Positions 1-7,895 of a DNA stretch of 15,521 nt are shown piece by piece. The stretch is from an uncultured Verrucomicrobiales bacterium. GTDB lineage: Bacteria > Verrucomicrobiota > Verrucomicrobiae > Limisphaerales > CANJSG01. A model generated the notes under the pieces. It worked only from the letters and a program-made list of their open reading frames with translations. It was not told where the DNA came from and did not search any database. Location of the stretch: assembly GCA_946480965.1 (NCBI GenBank), contig CAMLMI010000080.1, forward strand, positions 1 to 15,521, written 5' to 3'. Within the stretch, counting starts at the first letter, position 1. Each line of letters starts with the position of its first letter. Made by a program: the position numbers and the translations under genes.

Positions 1-582
1 TTGATTTCCTTCGGAGCAGCCCCCGCCTTTTTGGTGCACCGCGTGGTGTTGCGGGATGTGTTCGCGGACTACCAGCAGATTGGGTGGCTGATCGCGTCGG
101 GCTATCTCCTGTGCGGCGCGTTTCGGCTGGCTCGGTTCAACTGTCTGGCGGCGATGGCCGGAACGGGGGGGGGGAAGGAGTTCCTGGGATTCCCCATCCC
201 GGCGGCGGCGGGCCTAGTGTCGTCGCTGACGCTGCTGATCGTCTCGACCAACGAGAAGGAGCGGGATCTGGGGAATTGGAAGTATTTGATCGCGGCGGTG
301 TTGGTGTTCCTCGCCGCGATGATGGTGAGCACGGTGAAGTATCCGACCTTCAAGGGGCTCGGGCTGCGGTCCAAGAGCACCTTTGCGAAGTCGATCGGGG
401 CGGCGTTCCTGCTCGGGGCGGTTCTGATCCTCCGGGAAAGAATCCTGATCTACGTGCTGCCCACGTTTTTTACGGCATATCTCCTCTGGGGCTTCATCCG
501 GCTGAGGGTTTCCCGCAGCCTACGTCGGGACGTGGAGGACGAGGATGAGGACGAGGATGCCCATGAGGGAGGCCGGTCGTGA
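1..582 (+). CDS. pssA: CDP-diacylglycerol--serine O-phosphatidyltransferase, 5'-truncated
   Basis: This is the C-terminal part of an integral membrane enzyme that makes phosphatidylserine from CDP-diacylglycerol and L-serine, the first step to phosphatidylethanolamine. The reading frame is open at the window edge and its first codon (ttg) is internal. The visible SFGAAPAF motif normally lies just after the catalytic CDP-alcohol phosphotransferase signature, which is therefore outside the window. RLARFN at about residues 42-47 and GFPIPAAAG at about 63-71 are typical of bacterial PssA. Several hydrophobic helices follow, at about residues 66-83, 92-110, 129-145 and 147-167. The protein ends in an unusual acidic tail (alternating D and E, about residues 177-187) encoded by a short tandem repeat. 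A gap of 37 bp separates it from the next plus-strand gene. The family assignment is firm; the full length is unknown. Confidence 0.88.
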   Translation: MISFGAAPAFLVHRVVLRDVFADYQQIGWLIASGYLLCGAFRLARFNCLAAMAGTGGGKEFLGFPIPAAAGLVSSLTLLIVSTNEKERDLGNWKYLIAAVLVFLAAMMVSTVKYPTFKGLGLRSKSTFAKSIGAAFLLGAVLILRERILIYVLPTFFTAYLLWGFIRLRVSRSLRRDVEDEDEDEDAHEGGRS

Positions 583-619
583 CCGGCGTGCGGCGGGGCG
601 CTGACTTCTTGGGCAAGGC

Positions 620-1294
620 ATGAGCGGCTCGGGACTTTTGCTGACGTCGTTCGCGGTCGGGCTGGCGTGCGGCTTCGTGGTCTGCATCCCGGTGGGGCCG
701 ATCAACGTGACCATCGTCAACGAAGGCGCGCGGCGCGGATTCCGCTGGGCGCTGCTCATCGGCATGGGCGCGGTGGCGATGGAGGTTGTCTATTGTGCGC
801 TGGGGTTCGCGAGTTTCCTGGCGGTGTTCAACACGGAGACGACCCGGGCGGTCATCGAACTCGTCAGCTTCGCCCTGATGCTGTTCCTCGGCCTGAAATA
901 CGCATGGGCCAAGGAAATGCCCCCGGCGCCGCATTCCGTGGAGGTGGTGGAGGAAAGGCTCCATCCACATTCGGCCTTCATGACGGGCTTCGTGCGGGTG
1001 CTGGGCAATCCGGCGACGCTCTTGCTGTGGATGGCCATTTCGGCAGGAACGGCGTCGCGGGGCTGGGTGAGGCCCGACTTGGCGGGAAAGTCGATCTTTG
1101 TGATCGGCGTCGGGGCCGGCGCGGCGCTTTGGTTCCTGCTGCTCAGCTATGTGGTTGGCCTCAGGCACAAGAGATTGCCGCCCCGCACGCTGCTCATCAT
1201 GTCCCGGGTTTCCGGGGTGTTCCTGCTCCTGACGGCCGCAGGTTTGGGCATCAAGATCGTGCGGGCCTTGGCGCGCCATGTGCAGGAATTTTGA
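620..1294 (+). CDS. LysE/RhtB family amino-acid exporter-like membrane protein
   Basis: This 224-residue inner-membrane protein belongs to the LysE/RhtB translocator superfamily, whose members export amino acids or related metabolites. The family's GPxN motif is visible near the end of the first helix (PVGPINVTIVNEGARRGF, about residues 24-41). Helices can be seen at about residues 6-26, 42-68, 79-93, 118-143, 153-176 and 192-215, matching the usual six-segment plan. The length is close to the family norm of about 200-220. The start at 620 has only a weak purine stretch (gggcaagg) upstream but places the first helix correctly. It lies 37 bp after pssA and 43 bp before the dehydrogenase, so co-transcription is possible. 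The substrate cannot be read from the sequence. Confidence 0.85.
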   Translation: MSGSGLLLTSFAVGLACGFVVCIPVGPINVTIVNEGARRGFRWALLIGMGAVAMEVVYCALGFASFLAVFNTETTRAVIELVSFALMLFLGLKYAWAKEMPPAPHSVEVVEERLHPHSAFMTGFVRVLGNPATLLLWMAISAGTASRGWVRPDLAGKSIFVIGVGAGAALWFLLLSYVVGLRHKRLPPRTLLIMSRVSGVFLLLTAAGLGIKIVRALARHVQEF

Positions 1295-1337
1295 GCGGAC
1301 GCTGAGTTTTCAGCTGGCACGGTGAAAGCTTGAACCC

Positions 1338-2417
1338 ATGAAAGAATTCCTGATTCCCAAGCAGATGCAGGCGGCGGTTTACCGGGGAAAAAACGATGTC
1401 CGGATCGAAACTGTGCCCGTTCCAAACATCCGTGCCGACGAGATTCTGGTGAAGGTGGCGCTCTGTGGCGTCTGTCCGACGGACATCAAAAAGATCAAAG
1501 CGGGCACGCTGGAACCACCGCGCATTTTCGGGCACGAAACCGCCGGAACCATCGTGAAGATCGGGGCCAAAGTCTCGGGCTTCTCCTTGGGAGATCGGGT
1601 GGGGCTGCACCATCACGTGCCGTGTTTGGATTGCCGCTTTTGTCGGCATCACGCCTATGCCCAATGCGCCCAATACAAGCGCACCGGCATCACCGCCGGG
1701 TTTGAACCGGCCGGGGGAGGCTTTGCGGAATACGTGAAGGTGATGGGCTTTTGCCTGCCCGGCGTCGTAAAGATCCCTGCCCGAGCCGATTTCGTCCAAG
1801 GTGCCATGTTGGAGCCGGTCAACACGGTTCTGAAAGGTATCCGGACGTTGCGTCTTTTGCGGGGAGACAACGTCTGGGTGATCGGCCAAGGCCCAATTGG
1901 ACTGCTCTTCACTAGGATTCTGTCACGCTCGGGGATGTCGGTTTGGGCCACAGACCTGATGCCCGAGCGGCGAATTGCCGCTAAAAAAGCCGGAGCGGCT
2001 TGGACTGGAACTCCCGAGGAATCACGCTGTTTTGCAGGCAACCAGCCCTTGGGGAAACGAAGGACGGACAAAGAGTTGGATGCGGTTGTCGTCACGGTTC
2101 CGGTGGATGCGGCCGTTCGGGAGGCGCTGCATCTTGTGCGCCCGGGTGGTGTTGTCCTGCTTTTCGGGCATACCCAAAGTGGCGGAAACGTGGCGGTCGA
2201 TCCCGGAGGCTGCTGTGTAGACGAGAAAACATTGCTGGGGAGTTATTCGAGTGACTTTCGGCTCCAGACTGCTGCGGCCCGCTTTTGTTTTTCTGAAAAA
2301 CGCTTTTTGAGCGGACTTGTGAACGAGACATTGCCGCTCTCACAAGCCGCTCTGGCCATTGACCATGCAGCTTCCCCGTCTGCTGGCCGCCTCAAAGTAG
2401 CCGTCAGATGCGGCTGA
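1338..2417 (+). CDS. Zinc-dependent medium-chain alcohol/polyol dehydrogenase
   Basis: This 359-residue cytoplasmic oxidoreductase of the zinc-containing MDR family resembles sorbitol and threonine dehydrogenases. It should oxidise a secondary alcohol with NAD(P)+. The probable catalytic zinc ligands are C46 (CGVCPTD), H66 (GHE) and E159 (LEP, a glutamate ligand as in polyol dehydrogenases). The structural zinc cysteines are C96, C99, C102 and C110. The nucleotide site is G183-Q-G-P-I-G188, and D206 at the end of the second Rossmann strand favours NAD over NADP. The start at 1338 is used here, but the methionine ten residues in (1365) would match the usual family N-terminus. Neither has a clear ribosome binding site. 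The real substrate is unknown, and no clear terminator follows. Confidence 0.88.
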   Translation: MKEFLIPKQMQAAVYRGKNDVRIETVPVPNIRADEILVKVALCGVCPTDIKKIKAGTLEPPRIFGHETAGTIVKIGAKVSGFSLGDRVGLHHHVPCLDCRFCRHHAYAQCAQYKRTGITAGFEPAGGGFAEYVKVMGFCLPGVVKIPARADFVQGAMLEPVNTVLKGIRTLRLLRGDNVWVIGQGPIGLLFTRILSRSGMSVWATDLMPERRIAAKKAGAAWTGTPEESRCFAGNQPLGKRRTDKELDAVVVTVPVDAAVREALHLVRPGGVVLLFGHTQSGGNVAVDPGGCCVDEKTLLGSYSSDFRLQTAAARFCFSEKRFLSGLVNETLPLSQAALAIDHAASPSAGRLKVAVRCG

Positions 2418-2655
2418 GCGGGCGTTTTGGTGCGGTTCAGCACATCGGAGAACGGCTCCAGGCGGAAAATAGGTTCAGTGGGAGGAACCGGCCCATTTGG
2501 GGGCTTGGTCTTGTGAAAAAAGCATTCAAGCTCGCTCCGTGAAGAGTCGATCAGTCAGTTGCAGGAAGAAAGCCCATGAGCTTCTGGAAAAACTGATTGA
2601 CGCGAAAAATGAACTCTGGTTCCTTCACTTGCACACACGGAAAGATCGCAAATCC
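2418..2655 (+). other. Intergenic leader before the secreted-protein pair
   Basis: These 238 bp lie between the dehydrogenase and the signal-peptide protein gene. An in-frame ATG at 2497 would extend the downstream protein, but the extension is polar and basic and would bury the signal peptide, so I treat it as non-coding leader. A purine stretch (ggaaag, about 2639-2644) lies about 11 bp before the chosen ATG at 2656. I could not identify a convincing -35/-10 promoter pair. Confidence 0.4.
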
Positions 2656-3264
2656 ATGAACTCAAAAACCCTCCTCCTCCTCGGTGTTGTCGGGGCTGTG
2701 GCAGCGTCCACAGCTGGTGCTCAGGTGTATTCAGTGAATGCAGTGGGATACGTTAATAAGACGTGCCCCGTTGGTTTTTCGATGATTGCCAATCCTTTGA
2801 GTGCAGCTAGCAATACGATCGCGGCGCTTATTCCAAATGCTGCTGATGGCACGACTATCTACAAGTGGAATGGTGTTTCTTTTGATGTTAATGTTTTTGA
2901 TGGTGGTTGGTCTAATGAGGCGATGACCTTGGTGCCGGGTGAGGGTGTTTTCATTCGGGTTGTTGGTTCTCCGTTGACGATTACCTTTGTTGGTGAGGTT
3001 ATGACGGGTAATCTGGTTAATCCGATTCCTGCTGGTTTCTCGATCAAGAGTTCAATGGTGCCTCAGGCTGGGGGGTTGGATGTTCTTGGTTTCCCCGCTG
3101 GTGATGGTGATACTGTTTACCGGTATGTTGGAAATTCCTATGTGGCTTCCATTTACGATGGTGAGTGGGCCGGCGGTGCGCCTGTTGTTGGTGTTGGTGA
3201 ATCTTTCTGGGTTCGTAAAGTTGGGGCCGCTGGAAGCTGGAATCGGACTTTCTCGGTTAACTGA
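2656..3264 (+). CDS. Secreted two-repeat protein, Verrucomicrobia-type hypothetical
   Basis: This 202-residue protein of unknown function has a clear signal peptide (lysine at residue 4, hydrophobic core, A-G-A at about 20-22, likely cleavage before QVYS). The mature part contains two copies of one module, at about residues 38-118 and 124-199. Each copy runs PxGFS, then DG(T/D)T(I/V)Y(K/R), a DGxW turn, and a (G/P)xGE(G/S)(V/F) segment ending in V/I-R. The start at 2656 was chosen because it begins the signal peptide. From memory, proteins opening with VYSVNAVGYVN are common, often in many copies, in Verrucomicrobia, but I know of no established function. Codons end in T far more often than in the neighbouring genes. 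It lies 25 bp upstream of the PEP-CTERM gene and is probably co-transcribed with it. A role at the cell surface or in the extracellular matrix is inference. Confidence 0.8.
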   Translation: MNSKTLLLLGVVGAVAASTAGAQVYSVNAVGYVNKTCPVGFSMIANPLSAASNTIAALIPNAADGTTIYKWNGVSFDVNVFDGGWSNEAMTLVPGEGVFIRVVGSPLTITFVGEVMTGNLVNPIPAGFSIKSSMVPQAGGLDVLGFPAGDGDTVYRYVGNSYVASIYDGEWAGGAPVVGVGESFWVRKVGAAGSWNRTFSVN

Positions 3265-3289
3265 TTCTAACTGAATTACTTGCATATAT

Positions 3290-3862
3290 ATGAAAAAAGC
3301 AATTATCGCGCTGGCGTTTAGTTCCTTGCTCTCCACTGGAGCTTTTGCTCAGGGAACCATTCTGTTCAATACCCGTGTTATCGGAGATGATGGTGTGACT
3401 TTGATTGTTGACGCCCCAGTCACCCTCAATGGTTCGACTCTCGGGGTCAATGGGACTGCCTATTTGGCTCAGCTCTATGTGGGGCCTACAGCTGACAGCC
3501 TTGTTGCTGTTGGGACTCCTGTTGGATTTCGGACGGCCCTCAATCGTGCTGGGTATGTGGATGTCTCCAATGCTGCTGTAACGACAGCTCTTCCGGCTGG
3601 ATCGACTGCTTTTGTTGCTTTCAAGGCTTGGGATGCATCTAAGGGTGCCTCCTACGAAACTGCTCTTGCTGCATTGGGTGCTGTTGGTAGTTCCAGCACA
3701 ATTTCTGTTGTTCTTGGCGGTGCTGGAAATCCACCCTCTGTTCCTGCTAACCTCATTGGGTTGCAAGGATTCAACATGGCTGTTATTCCTGAACCTGGTG
3801 TGATGAGCTTGGCTGCAATCGGGGGTCTGGGCCTGTTGGCTCTCCGGCGCAAGAACGCTTAA
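3290..3862 (+). CDS. PEP-CTERM sorting-domain protein
   Basis: This 190-residue exported protein has a signal peptide (MKK, hydrophobic core, A-F-A at 18-20). It ends in a classical PEP-CTERM tail: P-E-P at residues 167-169, a hydrophobic helix at about 171-185 and a basic end (RRKNA). In PEP-CTERM systems an exosortase processes this tail and the protein goes to the surface, often together with exopolysaccharide. No exosortase is in the window. The central region (about residues 22-160) is rich in small residues and probably forms beta structure; I do not recognise a domain in it. The ATG at 3290 has no Shine-Dalgarno, only an AT-rich stretch. A strong terminator starts about 20 bp after the stop codon, closing the two-gene unit. 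Confidence 0.88.
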   Translation: MKKAIIALAFSSLLSTGAFAQGTILFNTRVIGDDGVTLIVDAPVTLNGSTLGVNGTAYLAQLYVGPTADSLVAVGTPVGFRTALNRAGYVDVSNAAVTTALPAGSTAFVAFKAWDASKGASYETALAALGAVGSSSTISVVLGGAGNPPSVPANLIGLQGFNMAVIPEPGVMSLAAIGGLGLLALRRKNA

Positions 3863-3880
3863 ATTTTAGATATCTTAATC

Positions 3881-3914
3881 AAACGCCGAACTGTGCAACA
3901 GTTCGGCGTTTTTT
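3881..3914 (+). terminator. Strong intrinsic terminator after the PEP-CTERM gene
   Basis: A perfect 13-bp inverted repeat (3881-3893 with 3899-3911) encloses a 5-nt loop and runs into a six-T tract at 3909-3914. It lies between the PEP-CTERM stop codon and the convergent end of glgB at 3970. The three A residues at 3881-3883 would form a short U run on the other strand, so it may also stop glgB transcription, though less efficiently. Confidence 0.92.
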
Positions 3915-3969
3915 GTTCATTGAGGACATATGAGCTGTTGGCTTCAGTCAGCAAAGAGTCGCTTGATTA

Positions 3970-6165
3970 TCAGTCGTGGGTCAGAATCACAACGGATAAC
4001 GGAGGGAGATTGAAAACAATGCTTTGTGCCTGTGTATGACAGAATTCGAGCGTAGCCGTCCGCGAAAGCATAGTGCTTAGGTTGCTTCCACCATAGTAGC
4101 TGGAATCGCTGTTTAGAACCTCGCGCCAAGACCCGCCCTTGGGCACCCCCAAGCGGTAGTCGTTTCGAGGAACCGGGGTGAGATTCATCACCGCGATCAG
4201 CTGCCGTTCTCCGTTCTTGGTCTGGCGGCAGAAAGAGAGAACGCTGTTCTCGGCATCGGCGCAGTCCACCCACCAAAATCCTGAAGGATCGAAGTCCAGT
4301 TCCCACAGGGCGGGTTCGGATTGGTAAAGCGAGTTCAGATCGCGAATCCACTGCTGAAGCCCTTTATGGTAGGGACCGGCTTCAAGAAGCCACCAATCCA
4401 ACGAACCGTTATGGTTCCATTCGGCGGATTGGCCGATCTCGCCTCCCATGAAGAGCAACTTTTTGCCGGGGAACATCCACTGGTAGCCCAGAAGAGCGCG
4501 GAGATTGGCGAAGCGTTGCCAATCATCTCCGGGCATGCGGCCGAGGAGGGAGTGTTTCCCGTGGACAACTTCGTCGTGGGAAAGGGGCAGGACGAAGTTC
4601 TCCTGGTAGTGGTAGAGCATTGCGAACGTCAGGTCGTTCTGGTGGTATTTGCGATGGATGGGGTCGAGCTTGAAGTAGTTCAGCGTGTCGTGCATCCAGC
4701 CCATGTTCCATTTCAGACTGAAGCCGAGTCCGCCCAAGTAGGGTGGCCGAGAAACCATGGGCCAAGCGGTGCTTTCCTCGGCGATCATCACGGTGCCGGG
4801 GTGCAGGGTGTGGACGAGATCGTTGGTGGTTCGCAGAAACTCCACCGCTTCCAAGTTCTCCCGGCCGCCGTATTTGTTCGGCACCCATTCGCCGGCTTTG
4901 CGCGAATAGTCCAAGTAGAGCATCGACGCCACGGCATCGACGCGCAGTCCGTCCAGGTGGAACCGTTCGCACCAATAGAGCGCGTTGGCGGCAAGAAAGT
5001 TTCTCACTTCGTTCCGGCCAAAGTTGAAGATCAACGTGCCCCAGTCTTGGTGTGAACCTTGCCGGGGATCTTCGTGCTCGAACAACGCGGTGCCGTCGAA
5101 GTTGGCCAAGGCCCAATCGTCGCGCGGGAAATGCGCGGGCACCCAGTCCATGATCACGCCGATGTTGGCGTTATGGAGCTCGTTGATGAGGAACTGGAGA
5201 TCGTCCGGCGTGCCGTAGCGGCTGGTTGGCGCGAAAAAGCCGGTCACTTGATAGCCCCAACTCGGATAGAAGGCGTGTTCCGCCAAGGGCATGAACTCAA
5301 CATGGGTGAAGCCCATGTCCTTGAGATACGCCACGAGCAACGGGGCGATTTCTCGATAGCCGGGCGATTCGCCCTGCGACTTCTTGATCCAAGAGCCCAA
5401 GTGCAGCTCGTAGATGCTCATGGGGCGTTGGAGCGGATTGACCTCAGTCCGGCGCTTCATCCAAGCGTCGTCAGTCCAACGGTGCTTCGTGGTGTTCCAG
5501 ACGATGGCTGCCTGTTTCGGCGGCAATTCGAAGAACTTGCCGAAGGGATCGGTTTTTTGGCGAAGAACGCCGTTCTTGTCCCAAATCTCGAACTTGTAGA
5601 GCGCACCTTCGCCGACGCCGGGAATGAAGATTTCCCAGACGCCAGAGCTGCCCAGCAGCCGCATCGGGTGCTTCCGCCCGTCCCAATCGTTGAAGCTGCC
5701 GATGACCGAGATGCGCCGGGCGTTTGGAGCCCACACCGCAAAGCTCGTCCCCTCCACGCCATCGATCGTGCGGAGATGCGCTCCGAGCTTGTCGTGGATC
5801 GTGCGGTCGTTTCCTTCGCCGAAGAGGTGCAGATCCAGATCGCCGAGCGTGGGCAGGAAGGAATACGGATCGCGCCCTTGCTGGATGGTGCCGTCGGGCC
5901 AAGTGATCCGCAGATCGTAGGCGTAGATCTCCGAAGCCTTGCGCGTGGTTCCCTCGAAATAGCCCGTATAGTCGAGCGGCTTGAGGGGGAAGGTCGGTTT
6001 GGTTTGGTCGTGGACGGGGACAATTTCGACCTTGGTTGCTCCTGGAGCGAAGGCACGGGCGACGAGACCTTTCTTGTCGCCCAAGGGATGGAGGCCGAGA
6101 AGCTGGTGGGGGCAGAGGTGTTCCAGGCGGACCAGGCTTTCCAGCTCAGCGGCTGACAAGATCAT
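3970..6165 (-). CDS. glgB: 1,4-alpha-glucan branching enzyme (GH13)
   Basis: This 731-residue cytoplasmic enzyme cuts alpha-1,4 glucan chains and re-attaches them through alpha-1,6 bonds during glycogen synthesis. The layout is the full-length type: an N-terminal domain (about residues 1-115), a CBM48 domain (about 120-225, with WAPNARRISVIGSFNDW), the GH13 barrel (about 250-610) and a C-terminal beta domain. The catalytic nucleophile is D410 (DGLRVDAV), the acid/base is E463 (IAEES) and the third carboxylate is D531 (SHDEVVHGK). Each is five residues beyond its E. coli GlgB counterpart (405, 458, 526), and the length is also near the E. coli 728. The start codon has no clear Shine-Dalgarno. 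No other glycogen gene is visible, so it appears to be transcribed alone or from an upstream minus-strand promoter I could not place. Confidence 0.97.
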   Translation of the reverse strand: MILSAAELESLVRLEHLCPHQLLGLHPLGDKKGLVARAFAPGATKVEIVPVHDQTKPTFPLKPLDYTGYFEGTTRKASEIYAYDLRITWPDGTIQQGRDPYSFLPTLGDLDLHLFGEGNDRTIHDKLGAHLRTIDGVEGTSFAVWAPNARRISVIGSFNDWDGRKHPMRLLGSSGVWEIFIPGVGEGALYKFEIWDKNGVLRQKTDPFGKFFELPPKQAAIVWNTTKHRWTDDAWMKRRTEVNPLQRPMSIYELHLGSWIKKSQGESPGYREIAPLLVAYLKDMGFTHVEFMPLAEHAFYPSWGYQVTGFFAPTSRYGTPDDLQFLINELHNANIGVIMDWVPAHFPRDDWALANFDGTALFEHEDPRQGSHQDWGTLIFNFGRNEVRNFLAANALYWCERFHLDGLRVDAVASMLYLDYSRKAGEWVPNKYGGRENLEAVEFLRTTNDLVHTLHPGTVMIAEESTAWPMVSRPPYLGGLGFSLKWNMGWMHDTLNYFKLDPIHRKYHQNDLTFAMLYHYQENFVLPLSHDEVVHGKHSLLGRMPGDDWQRFANLRALLGYQWMFPGKKLLFMGGEIGQSAEWNHNGSLDWWLLEAGPYHKGLQQWIRDLNSLYQSEPALWELDFDPSGFWWVDCADAENSVLSFCRQTKNGERQLIAVMNLTPVPRNDYRLGVPKGGSWREVLNSDSSYYGGSNLSTMLSRTATLEFCHTQAQSIVFNLPPLSVVILTHD

Positions 6166-6238
6166 GCGTGGACGCTACTCGGGCAGTCTGTGGGAAACAA
6201 AGGATTTGATCGCCACGCGGTGAAGCAAGCCGTGCTGC

Positions 6239-6277
6239 AAAGAAGAACCGGAGCCGCGTCTCAGAACACGGCTCCGG
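6239..6277 (-). terminator. Intrinsic terminator-like hairpin after the GspG-like gene
   Basis: A perfect 9-bp inverted repeat (6248-6256 with 6269-6277) surrounds a 12-nt loop. Read on the minus strand it is followed by a T-rich stretch (ttcttcttt, 6247 down to 6239). It lies about 42 bp beyond the stop of the GspG-like gene and 74 bp before the glgB start, which would separate the two same-strand units. The T tract is broken by C residues, so efficiency is uncertain. Confidence 0.6.
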
Positions 6278-6318
6278 CTCAACCCACCCAATCAACGCAC
6301 CTGCAACACCGGCGACCG

Positions 6319-6735
6319 TCAGTTGGTCGTCCGGAAAATGTCGTCCGAGCTCGCCTTGCTGTCCTCGAACACCTTGTTCGCGCCCGCAGAGCGGATCATC
6401 ACGCCGTCGTGCGAGTAGAAGATCTGGATCGGCGTGCCCCAGGGATCGACGATCTCGCCTTTGGGGCTCACCTCGCCTTTGCGGCCCACAAGGATCAGCA
6501 CGCGCTTGTCGCCCTGGCCGTTGATGGCGCGGGTGATCTCGGCGTTGGAGCCGGTGGGAAATTGCCCCATGAACTCCTTATACTGCTGGAGCCCGAGAAT
6601 GAGGCTCTCGGCCTGTTCCTGGAAGCGGGCCGTGTTGGGGTCCAGCTTCGCCATCGCGTTGCCGCGAGACATGGCGATCGCTCCGCCCACCGCGAGAACG
6701 GCGAGGACCAAGACACTGAGGAGAACCTTTCTCAT
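6319..6735 (-). CDS. Membrane-anchored GspG C-terminal-domain protein
   Basis: This 138-residue protein has one N-terminal membrane segment (about residues 4-22) and then a region matching the C-terminal half of the type II secretion major pseudopilin GspG. The matching parts are an amphipathic helix (about 34-57), the DPWGTPIQI element at 97-105, and the IRSAGANK...SSDDIF end at 114-134, which in GspG forms the calcium-binding loop. The prepilin peptidase motif (GFTLIE-like) is absent, so it is probably a fixed membrane protein and not an assembled pseudopilin. I chose the ATG at 6735; an in-frame TTG at 6744 would add three residues. It lies 78 bp downstream of the EamA exporter on the same strand and could share its transcript. 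No other secretion genes are nearby. The function is unknown. Confidence 0.75.
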   Translation of the reverse strand: MRKVLLSVLVLAVLAVGGAIAMSRGNAMAKLDPNTARFQEQAESLILGLQQYKEFMGQFPTGSNAEITRAINGQGDKRVLILVGRKGEVSPKGEIVDPWGTPIQIFYSHDGVMIRSAGANKVFEDSKASSDDIFRTTN

Positions 6736-6813
6736 GCCTGCCAATAGAGCAGGCGCTTGGCCAACTGTCGGAGGAGGAAAAATTCCGGGAATATCGACCA
6801 GTCTCTCCCAATC

Positions 6814-7785
6814 TTAAGAACCCTTCTCCGCTACGGCCAATCCGCGCGCGGCGGGCACGATCTTGGGAGCCGAAGCTCTCGGCCATTGCACGATGACCAC
6901 GCCGCCCAGGATCACCAACGCGGCCACGCCAGTCAGCGCCGTGAGCGGTTCGTCGAGGATCATCCAGCCGAGCAGTGTGGCGATCACGGGATTCACGTAG
7001 GCGTAGGTCGCCACCTTGGTGGCCGCGCAGTTCTGCAACAGCCAGACGTAGGCGCCGAAGCCCACCCAGGAGCCGAAGACGATGAGGTAGAGGAACGCGA
7101 GGAACGAACCGCTCGACATCTGTTCCAGGCGGAACCGTCCCGGTTCGCCCGCCGCGAACGACACGACCATCAGCGCCACGCCGCCGGCCAGCATCTGTGC
7201 GCCGGTGGAAACCCACGGCGACGCGGGCTTGTCCGAATGCTTCGAGAAGATCGATCCGCCCGCCCAGGACGCGCAGGCCACGACCAGTGCCAGCACGCCG
7301 GTGATGGACGTCGTGTTCTCAGCGTCGGCCCCGTGCGGGCTGCCGAGCACGAGCAGAGCGACGCCGCTGAAGCCCACGACTAGTCCCAAGGTCGTGACGG
7401 CCGTGGGCCGCTTGCCACCCGGCCTTGCCCAGTCGAAGAGCGCGAACCACATCGGCGACGCCGCCACGATCAATGCCGCCAGGCTGGAACTCACGGTCAG
7501 TTCCGCCCAGCAGACCAGCCCGTTGCCGCCGAGCAACAGCAGCGTGCCGACGATGGTGGCATTGCGCCATTGCCGCAGGTTCGGGAGCTTCGCGCCGCGC
7601 CACGTGGTCCACAGCAGCAACAATCCGCCCGCGATCAGGAACCGCACCCCGGCCATCAGAAAGGGCGGCAGGGTCTCGACGCCGATGCGGATGGCCAGGT
7701 AGGTGGAGCCCCAGACGACATAGACGGCGGCGAAGGCGGCCAAAAGGCCGAGCCGCGAAGGAGCGGGTCCGTTTTCAGAGTTCAT
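6814..7785 (-). CDS. EamA/DMT-superfamily exporter, YedA-like
   Basis: This 323-residue inner-membrane transporter belongs to the drug/metabolite transporter superfamily and contains two EamA repeats of about five helices each. The first repeat opens with YVVWGSTYLAIRIG (about residues 21-34), a hallmark of the YedA/RhtA-like group. The second begins around residue 160 (ITGVLALVVACASWAGGSIF). These proteins usually export amino acids, their analogues or other small metabolites; the substrate here is not readable. The start at 7785 is an ATG with only a weak G-rich stretch upstream. On the same strand upstream lie a short ORF, an intrinsic terminator and a competing hairpin, suggesting control by attenuation. 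The GspG-like gene follows downstream. The family is confident; the substrate is not. Confidence 0.9.
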   Translation of the reverse strand: MNSENGPAPSRLGLLAAFAAVYVVWGSTYLAIRIGVETLPPFLMAGVRFLIAGGLLLLWTTWRGAKLPNLRQWRNATIVGTLLLLGGNGLVCWAELTVSSSLAALIVAASPMWFALFDWARPGGKRPTAVTTLGLVVGFSGVALLVLGSPHGADAENTTSITGVLALVVACASWAGGSIFSKHSDKPASPWVSTGAQMLAGGVALMVVSFAAGEPGRFRLEQMSSGSFLAFLYLIVFGSWVGFGAYVWLLQNCAATKVATYAYVNPVIATLLGWMILDEPLTALTGVAALVILGGVVIVQWPRASAPKIVPAARGLAVAEKGS

Positions 7786-7822
7786 GCGTGCAGGCCCCGG
7801 AATCCGTCGTCATCGCCGCAGG

Positions 7823-7853
7823 AAAAAACCCGCCGGACGATGCCTGGCGGGTT
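7823..7853 (-). terminator. Intrinsic terminator upstream of the EamA exporter
   Basis: An 8-bp perfect inverted repeat (7827-7834 with 7846-7853), extendable inward by a G-U and a G-C pair, is followed on the minus strand by a six-T tract (7828 down to 7823). It ends 37 bp before the exporter start codon and about 30 bp after the stop of a short minus-strand ORF. It either ends a separate small transcript or acts as an attenuator for the exporter. Confidence 0.8.
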
Positions 7854-7895
7854 CTCGAAAAGGGCGTTTTGGTTTGTTCGTCCTTCAGAACCCGC
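7823..7895 (-). promoter_or_regulatory. Candidate transcription attenuator with mutually exclusive hairpins
   Basis: Three segments on the minus strand compete. Segment 7895-7887 pairs perfectly over 9 bp with 7855-7847. That second segment is also the 5' arm of the terminator, which pairs with 7834-7827. The first arm contains the stop codon of the short ORF at 7885-8076, so a ribosome reaching that stop would block the first pairing and leave the terminator free to form. This is the general logic of leader-peptide attenuation. The pairing is seen in the sequence; the function is inference. GC-rich DNA makes chance complementarity more likely. Confidence 0.45.

Noticed and set aside
494..1279. 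Minus-strand open frame of 261 codons over the LysE-type gene
   Set aside because: It is H/R/P-rich shadow translation; the plus strand shows the GPxN motif and membrane helices.
2497..2655. In-frame N-terminal extension of the two-repeat secreted protein
   Set aside because: It would place 53 polar and basic residues ahead of a clear signal peptide.
5059..6156. Plus-strand open frame of 365 codons
   Set aside because: It is antisense to glgB, whose catalytic residues and length are intact.
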